64,000 nucleotides of DNA from Elysia chlorotica (Eukaryota; Mollusca; Gastropoda; Plakobranchidae), in NCBI GenBank assembly GCA_003991915.1, contig RQTK01000003.1, positions 510,550 to 574,549 of the forward strand, in the 5' to 3' direction. Position 1 is the first letter of the stretch; the number at the start of each line of letters is the position of its first letter. Of this stretch, positions 56,601 through 64,000 are shown piece after piece. The translations under genes were made by a program, and so were the position numbers. The notes under the pieces were generated by a model. That model searched no databases, was not told where the DNA came from, and saw only the letters and a program-made list of their open reading frames with translations.

Positions 56601-59600
56601 AATTCAATGATTTGTTTCCACTGTAAATGAAATGTAGGTTAGATTTAGAAAACAAATATATCAAATAAAATCCACATCATGTATGACAAAACCCCTTGAT
56701 TTAAATATTAAACATCTTATTCAATAAGACAATTGAGTTTATTTCGAAATATACCAGTCTGCAGATAACTTCGGGAGGAGAATTAATAATGAGTATATTG
56801 GTTTCAATAGATAAGAAGGTCAAACTGACTAAATTTGAAATCATTTAATAAAACTGTGTAAAGCAATTTCGATAATCTACCCTATTTTTTTCTCTTTACA
56901 TCGTCGCTTTAAAATTTTGTACGTCAACATGGATAAGCCCTTAATCCCAGTTTACCTGTGGTTAGTGATCACCCCATTCAGTTTCTCCTCCATGATTTTT
57001 GGTTCGACAGTCAAGGATACATTCTGAATATTAAAAGGAAATTAAAGTAAGCCTGAGTATGCTTTTTTAGCAACGTGAATCATACACCTTTTAAGCACTG
57101 CCAAATTTTTTTCACTGACCTTCTACACTCTCTTTCTCTTTACGACTAAATTTTTATTACACATATACAGCAATGCAGGCAGTGCTGAAGTCAAATAAAT
57201 GTGGGGACCAGGATATTGCTCAATGAAGTAACATGCCAGGCTTAATAGATTAAGATAGAGAGAAATAATGTCCAGCTGACAGTTGAATATAAAGATGAAG
57301 AACTATTAAAAAAAAAAATATTTGTAAATAATCGTCCGTTTTTTACTTTAAAAATGTTTAATTCATTACTAATTTAATATGAAGATAGAAAAATATTGGC
57401 ATGATTTAACACTCAATTGAAAATTATCCTATCCATTGATAAGAGGTCCATGGGGGAAAGGGGGCTCTAGGTGATAAAAAATTAAGTCATTAAGCTATGA
57501 ATAGTGCCTTTATTGTGAAATCATTTTGATAAAGGAATAGGAGGCAATATTAGTTAAGTAAGAGGTTTAATTCAGTTACCTGTATGTGACATAAGCTGCT
57601 TATTGCCACATTTAAGTACATTACAATGCCAAATAGGAAAGGGAAAAGAATTTGCACTTACAACATTGAGGGTAGCGAGGTAGGCTGATGCATTGTTCGG
57701 AGTTTTAACCCACATATTCACTAAAGTATCAAGTTCAACAGTCAATGTTTTACTGGTTATGACTGCCTTTGGAATAGATGTTGAGCGTAGGTGAAGCTCC
57801 ACAGAAGAGTTTGGGTATTTTTGTCCAATCTGCAAAGGAGAAGTTGAAAGGCAGTTAAAACAATGGCATATCATTATTCAACTCAGAGGAACATGGATAT
57901 TTTTTACTAGGTGGGAAGATGTTGTTGAGCATTTCCATGTTAGACACACAACAACAACAACAACAAAAAGAAAAAAGAAACACCCTTATTTCTATACAAC
58001 AGTATGTTCTATTCAGTTGATGAAGGTTATATCATAAATGTACCTGAAAAAATTCACCTTTCATCATAATTTTATAACAGCAATTTGTACCTGAGGAATA
58101 ATGGTTCCGATACACTTGAGCTTGCAAGTTGTATTCAAATATGATGCATCATCATCTGGAAGCTGGGAAACAATAGTTTCAAAATGGATTTAGTTCTTAC
58201 TATAATGTTAAAAGTAATATATTTCCTTATGATATGTTTCTTATCACTAAATTAGCTCTGTTTTGAAATATTTTTTGTGCTATTGTGCTAAATTTGTCAA
58301 AGATCTAAATGGAAAAAAAGGAAAAGATTTCTTTTAAGCATACTTAATAAAAAAAAAACATAAATTATCGGATACTTACATCCTTCTTTGTAACATTGTA
58401 CTTCAGATAGCCATTCGTATGAGCCTGATATAAAAAGGTGTTTGGCGTATAATTGGTAACCCAAATATACACCATGCGGCTGTAGTCAGAACATGCTGGA
58501 AGAGGCTGGGGACTGAATGGTGCTTCCTTTACAGCAGCTTCCCAGAACACCTCTCCCTAACACAAAAAAGTGAAAATGGAAAAGATTATTAAGACTTTAA
58601 AACGGGAAAATATCTCATTATATCTATTATCTATAGCTGCCAAAACCTGACGGAGATGTATTAATAAATCTTCAGTCACAGAAACAATCTTAATATATAT
58701 ATATTATATATATATATAAAACGAATTAAGCAAAGATGCTTCAGTTTTTCCTTAATGATCTTCAAACCAGCCTTCTAAAGCAGGTCTATGTTGTAAGATC
58801 AACTAAACAAGGTGAGAGTCCCTATTTCCATAAAATGATGAAGCCCAAGTGCTATTTAAATTATGAAGCACAAGATCCTGTTTCCATTTTATCCAAATCT
58901 CAAAGTCTTTTGAAATAAAAATAAAAATATATGGTTGGATATATGAAGTATCCCGATACCTTTCTAAATACACTGAGTACTCTCGATTCATCTATTGACT
59001 AATGGAAAACAATTTTCCTCTCATTTCATCATCATCATGTAGTGCCGCGGTTGGCATTGGCTACTATGTCTCTCTCTCCTCGCCTTTCACAATCAGGTAT
59101 ATTACATTGCTTCCACTGATTAATTTTTTTAGCCCGTCCCAGATCTTTTCTCTCTGTCTTCCTCTCGCTATCTTTCCGTTCATTTTACCAGTTGTATAAA
59201 CATGTTCTAAATTATGTCTACACATGACATCTCTAACGAATTTTACTAGTTGTGTCCTGATTTTATTGGGAAGATTTAATCCGGTGCCTGCTTCTCTTTA
59301 GACACATTTGTTTGTTTTTCTCGTTGTCCATGAGGCTTTGAGCATTCTTCGGATCAATCATATTTCAGTTGCTATGATCTGTCTCTACTTTCATTTAGTG
59401 ATCAACAAAAAAAAATAACCAAAAAGTAAATTATAGGTTTTTTGAAGACACACGAAAGTCTCTTGAATGAATAGATGATTATTATAAAGGAAAAGCAATA
59501 ACAAGTTTTACCTGAAGAAAAATACATTTACCTTGTCCAAAATTTCAATGAAGTCTGCAGTAATGGCAGGAGGTGCCACTAGTCTATAGTCCGCTAGAAA

Positions 59601-62431
59601 AAGTTTAGCAAGCTCAACAGTCACTGCGTGAAAAAAAGAAAAAAAAAATATTGCAAAATTGAATAAAACGGTCATTAAAAAGTCATTAGGTGTTACATTT
59701 TTTTAATAATTATGCTTTTAACATTTTGACTGACCCAAATTACTTTGATTTGTTTTTTTAATCAAAATCCTTACTGTAATTTTTTTGGACAATAAAACAA
59801 TACACTCCCAACACTGTTTCATTTCTTACAAATCTGTCTATAAAAGTTTTTTACTGCTCTAATTCAGAAAATATGAAGATGACTACATTTGAAATGTCAA
59901 ATTAAAAATGCACTCTTTTTTGTTTCTATTTTTTTTTTAACTCAATAATTTCTTCAGAACAGAAGCAAAAAAATTTTAAAAAGATAAGGCCAGACTTAGA
60001 CACTCACCTTGCAAAGTGGCAAGAGATTTCTCGGCGTCATTGTTGATGATTTGGGTAACCTCTTCACAAATCTGTCAAATAGATCAAATTTAACTATGAC
60101 CGACTTCATTCTTGAGTCAAAAGTTTTGGGAGGGGTGTTGTTCATGGTTATTATCAATGTATTTTATTTAAAAATGCCTTCAATCTCTCTGTTGAAAAAT
60201 AAGAGACCTATTTTTGTTTCAAAATCAAAGAAGTATGTTTTTTTACTGTGTCGATCAAAATATTATTTCTAAAAAACATTTAAGTCTATATTATAAAATG
60301 TTTCATTCTTGCAGAGCACATATATCCAAAAACGGGAGTTTGCATTTAAAACAATGTTATGATCTGTTAGCTTCACTCCATGCATTGTAATCCCAGTTTA
60401 ATAAATTTTAAGTGTAGCCAAAAACAACTAACCAATCAAATAAGAAACTTATTATTACCATTAATTACCATGGAATAAGTTTAAGAAAACATCCCTTAAT
60501 TATTTTGAGAAGATTGTTACTCATGACAGACCTCAATCAAATTCATAAAAAGAGTCCATAACAAACCTGTGACATACCAAAGACAAACCCCTATCCTATC
60601 TATCACAAACAACAGCAAATTAATCTCCCAAAAGCATTATGAGCTGATTTCCTGCCACTGTAAAAAAAAATTTTTCTGTGTTTTTAACTATCAAAAGAGA
60701 TTACATAGAATTATGCTGTAAGCTTTACCTATTTAAAAACACATACCTCGGGTTGCAGTAAATCTCTGATCTTCCTCTCTACTGTGCCACGAAACAAATT
60801 GATAATAAATGATGCACCACCGTGGAAATCAACATCTACACCACCAATGCTATCAGAGCAGCCACTAGAAGCAATAGATGGGCGACCAGTTTTATCAATG
60901 CCTAAAGTGGAGAGAAAATACAACTTGACAAGGAACAATTTCTAGTAAATCCCAAAACCTATTTCTAGAAACACAGCTAAAAAAAGAATGCTTTTATGCT
61001 CTTAATAGTCTTATGTTGTATATTGTGTTTTAAGTGAATTTGTGAGTCATTAATATAAAACATTTTAATGACATCTTAATAATGTACACTTTTAATACAT
61101 CTAAAACAAGAGATTGAAAAATTCCAGATTTTCTCTCTGTTCGGACCCTAGTAGTAATGTTCATTTTTTTTTTTTTTATCAATAATCAAAACTAAAGTCT
61201 GCTAAACCTGCTAATAACTAAAAGTTCCAGATTAGTTACGCTCCAAACTTTGAAAGTTGTTGGAGAGAGTGATAAAAATTCATGCTTGCCTATCTGTGGT
61301 ATAAATCTGGGTCATGCTAGAAAGATGGATTGGTAGAATAAAGGGATCTGCCTGATTGTGAAATGTAAGGACAGAAGGATGTGCAGGGACATGGGCACGG
61401 CACTGCACGACTATATGTTTGACAATCAATCACTGCCATCACCCCAATGACTCTACTCTGCACCTTTTCCTAATTCAATGACAGTGACAACCCAAACCCC
61501 TCTAAACTGTTCCTACATGCTCTATCACTTGGTCTAATAAAAGTAATATCACATCAAACAAAGCCTGCCTCATAACAGTCAAGATCATCCCTAGTTCTGT
61601 ACCTGTACCATAACTTAGTCTAGATTTGTTACCTAGATCTAAGCAATAATGTGGTCAATGCACAGTTATCACTGTCTCATTAAGTTCATATATTTAATAG
61701 GGATAGTGAATAGGTTGTGGTATCTTGGGGAATATTTAAAAAAATAGATAGAAATATTTAAAAAAAAAAAAAAAGAAAAAGAAGAAGAAGAAGATCAATG
61801 GCATGTGTGACAGATAGATAGATCTGCACATAGGTTTAGAACCTGTGTTATGCCTCACATTAAATGCCTATTGCAAAGGTGATACATGTATACACAAGAT
61901 GAAATGCTTGGTGACAGCACTTTCATCTTTTAATAAAAATCCTCTCTGAGTCTAATTTTTGTTATAACAACAATCCTTTCTGTTACAAGATTTATAAAAA
62001 GAAAAAAGAAAAAAACATGTTGCTCAAGTTTAACTGTGTTTTGATTGCTTATTCAAAAGATCTCAGACACAGTTACAAGTGTAAAAATTACATGATAGTT
62101 TAGTATTCTTAGAATAAAACAATGAAAATACAATACTTGCATTAAAACTTATCCAACATTGCAATATCCCACATTGGAAAATAATAGCCTATCTCACACA
62201 AAACATTGATAAGCAAATTGATAGTGGATGAATATGCCAGTTTCTCAAGTTAAAGGAATCATTGAAATTTATGTATGGTCACATTATTTGGCACTTTTAC
62301 ACTAGCAAGATTGACAATATTTATAAGATACAGTTGGTCTGTCAAAAAAATACTGACCAAAACTAGCAGTCTCAACTAGGTTTATTCCAGATACTGAGGC
62401 ATCAACACTTCCAGAGGTTGATATATGAATT
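53609..62431 (-). CDS. BPI/LBP/PLTP-family lipid- or LPS-binding protein, twelve 3' coding exons (N-terminus beyond right edge)
   Basis: Family members bind LPS or lipids in body fluids through two curved BPI barrels. Exons in order of transcription: 62431-62358, 60901-60747, 60071-60008, 59623-59532, 58556-58380, 58162-58091, 57829-57662, 57023-56956, 55989-55947, 55579-55516, 54702-54626 and 53683-53609 (TGA). All phases join to about 375 aa; full family proteins are ~450-490, so roughly the first hundred residues, including any signal peptide, are missing. Seen here: GCSD in exon 60901-60747 and EICEE across the next junction, the Cys pair forming the conserved disulfide; LVAPPAIT; PFSPQPLP followed by YSRMVYIWVTNY; GYLKYNVTKKD; LNTTCKLKCIG, a second Cys pair common in invertebrate members; and the C-terminal GYLLIGTDLQYKV. 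The intron after 55516 uses a GC donor. Whether it is antibacterial or lipid-transferring cannot be told. Confidence 0.94.
58690..58720. repeat. (AT)n microsatellite in a BPI-like gene intron
   Basis: About 28 bp of TA repeats with one slip, in the intron between exons 59532 and 58556. Confidence 0.85.
60902..62357 (-). other. BPI-like gene intron, nothing recognised
   Basis: 1.45-kb AT-rich intron with a short GAA run near 61780; no exon or element recognised. Confidence 0.55.
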
Positions 62432-62831
62432 CTGTTTTTAATAAAAGATATACATGTAAAAAAAAAAAGTTTAACATTTAGTAAGTATTTGTATACAAGA
62501 ATAGTAGATGCAATTAAGATTTTAAACTTACAAAGGTATCAGCAATAATATACATTTAATACTAATTACAAGTACTTAAATTTAATCCGGCACAAAAAGA
62601 ATTGGAATTAAAACTTTACAATCATTCTTAAGATCCATCATGCCTTGGTAAAATCATTTATAAAAAGGCAAAATTTTGCACATGAAAGAGTACTCGGGTG
62701 AACATGTCAAGTTAAAAACACATCAATGGATTTACAAAGGATATGATGATGTGTAGCCAACCAAAGTCTACATTTACTTAAGTAATACATGTACTGAGAG
62801 AGGGGTTTATGAAGATGCTGACTACAATTCA

Positions 62832-63225
62832 TTTGAATCTGCCCTGGCGACCACCTGTCCGTGGCAACCACTTTTCATTGACTCAATAGCATTTTTTTGT
62901 TTGTTACTGCCCTCAATGACCACCTGCTAAATGCACTTTATGGTCCATCCAAAACAGAGACAAAACGCTATCCAATCCAATCACCTCTTTGTAATCACAG
63001 AAAATGTTGTGCGGAAATATGATTGTGAGTGAAAAAAAAGTGGATGGCTGAGAAGGGAAAATGGGTTCAATTACTGCAGACACTGGACAGTGTGTCTGAT
63101 CCCCAAGGTTAAGTTGCAAGTGACCACAGTAAGTGAGAGAGGAGTGGGGATCAGAGGAATCGTCATGCCACAAAGCACAGACACTTTCTTTTCTTATGAG
63201 TTGTTCTGAAATTACTGTCCCTGTA

Positions 63226-63298
<73 letters not shown>

Positions 63299-63715
63299 GA
63301 CGGATAGACGAGAAGAATTGAAAAAAAAAATGCAAGCCCTGGTAGGACTTTGATTGAAGTAAAGAAAAAACAAAAAAAAAACAAAGAAAAATGATGCACT
63401 GGCAGTACTGTAGTAGAGTAGGTGCAAAGGGACTTAGATTCAGATCTTGATCTAGATCTGCAAACCAGATAGGGTCAAAACTTTGGCAATCATTCATTTC
63501 ATTGTGTCTATTGAAATAGGCATTCCTGACAACTATTTAAAAAAGTTTATTAGGGAACTCAAAGAAGTTTTTAGTAACCCAGGTACTCGCCCACAAGGCA
63601 GCAGGGGAATGTTGAAAGCATTCAGTTGTCATCTATTTCTCAAAATGACACATGTTCATGGCGACCACTTTTGTCAATGATCTTTAGTGGTCCCCATAAG
63701 CAGGTTTAACGGTAT
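62832..63715. mobile_element. non-autonomous DNA-transposon-like repeat (MITE), copy B
   Basis: The left end CTGCCCTGGCGACCACCTGTCCGTGGCAACCACTTTTCATTGACTC matches copy A at 22240-22290. The ACTGCAGACACTGGACAGTGTGTCT...AAGTTGCAAGTGA block at 63075-63122 also matches. The right end, read in reverse, is CCGTTAAACCTGCTTATGGGGACCACTAAAG (63705-63675), an inverted partner of the left end. A TA-rich flank is consistent with TA-target insertion. A compound (GA)n(GACA)n microsatellite sits inside. Confidence 0.6.
63224..63297. repeat. (GA)n-(GACA)n compound microsatellite
   Basis: About 20 bp of GA followed by about 50 bp of pure GACA units. Confidence 0.95.
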
Positions 63716-63827
63716 ATATACACTATAAATTAAATTATAAGAATTTGAGAGGTACACACAAAGAAAAAATAAACGAACAAAAGACAGGCTGAAAGGTACA
63801 CACAGCCAGAAACAGATTGAATAGAAA

Positions 63828-63853
63828 TGTGCGTGTGTGTGTGTGTGTGTGGT
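63828..63853. repeat. (TG)n microsatellite
   Basis: About 24 bp of TG/GT repeat. Confidence 0.85.
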
Positions 63854-63936
63854 GTTGATTCGATTAAAGTGTGTCCCTGTTGTTGGTCAATGGTTAAATA
63901 ATTATAATTCATGTAGACTAAGACACACTATCTTTT

Positions 63937-64000
63937 AATTTTAATTCATTAATTTTTGTTCACTTATGGTTGCATACTATTACACAGCTTTACAGTGTTG
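63937..64000 (+). mobile_element. start of a second LINE 3' UTR copy, cut by the window edge
   Basis: The last 64 bases match 15689-15752 with one mismatch (C for T at 63990). The element is in the same orientation and continues past the right edge. The left boundary at about 63937 lies within the 3' UTR, so this copy is even more strongly 5'-truncated. Confidence 0.85.

Noticed and set aside
62913..63497. 194-codon minus-strand frame upstream of the visible BPI-like exons
   Set aside because: Lies over the MITE and the GACA microsatellite and has no BPI-family motif, so it is not the missing N-terminus.

Overview
This is eukaryotic, intron-rich, AT-rich nuclear DNA. The three recognisable host genes have GT-AG (and two GC-AG) introns and metazoan-only families: a heparan-sulfate 3-O-sulfotransferase-like enzyme, the mRNA cap adenosine methyltransferase PCIF1/CAPAM, and a BPI/LBP/PLTP-family lipid-binding protein. 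Together with long trinucleotide microsatellites, tRNA-headed SINEs and several LINE lineages, this best fits a lophotrochozoan, probably a gastropod mollusc; that assignment is inference. I see no prokaryotic operon, CRISPR array, rRNA gene or convincing functional tRNA gene.

Layout. 0-7 kb: microsatellites and, on the minus strand at 592-769, one probable first coding exon of a type II membrane protein that runs off the left edge. 7.2-12.35 kb (+): a five-exon 3-OST-like sulfotransferase. 12.35-18.5 kb: intergenic, dominated by polypurine (GGA-rich) tracts, a LINE 3' end, and a 1.13-kb tandem duplication. 18.5-40.1 kb (+): PCIF1, one non-coding first exon plus twelve coding exons whose reading phases all join (695 aa). 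Its introns hold an antisense LINE with a nested insertion, a MITE, SINE pieces and a broken hAT-like transposase. 40.1-53.6 kb: gene-free, with two dead LINEs. 53.6-62.4 kb (-): the twelve 3'-terminal coding exons of a BPI/LBP-family gene, tail-to-tail with PCIF1; about the first hundred residues lie beyond the right edge. 62.4-64 kb: a MITE relative, microsatellites and the start of a second copy of the LINE tail seen at 15.7 kb.

The host genes are not an operon. One acts in Golgi glycan sulfation, one in nuclear mRNA cap modification, one in extracellular lipid/LPS binding. The most interesting points are the PCIF1 - BPI/PLTP-family adjacency (PLTP is the immediate neighbour of PCIF1 in human), the divergent PAPS-binding loop of the sulfotransferase, the excess of the palindrome CTAGATCTAG, and the duplicated polypurine/LINE segment. 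I found no convincing novel multi-gene system.
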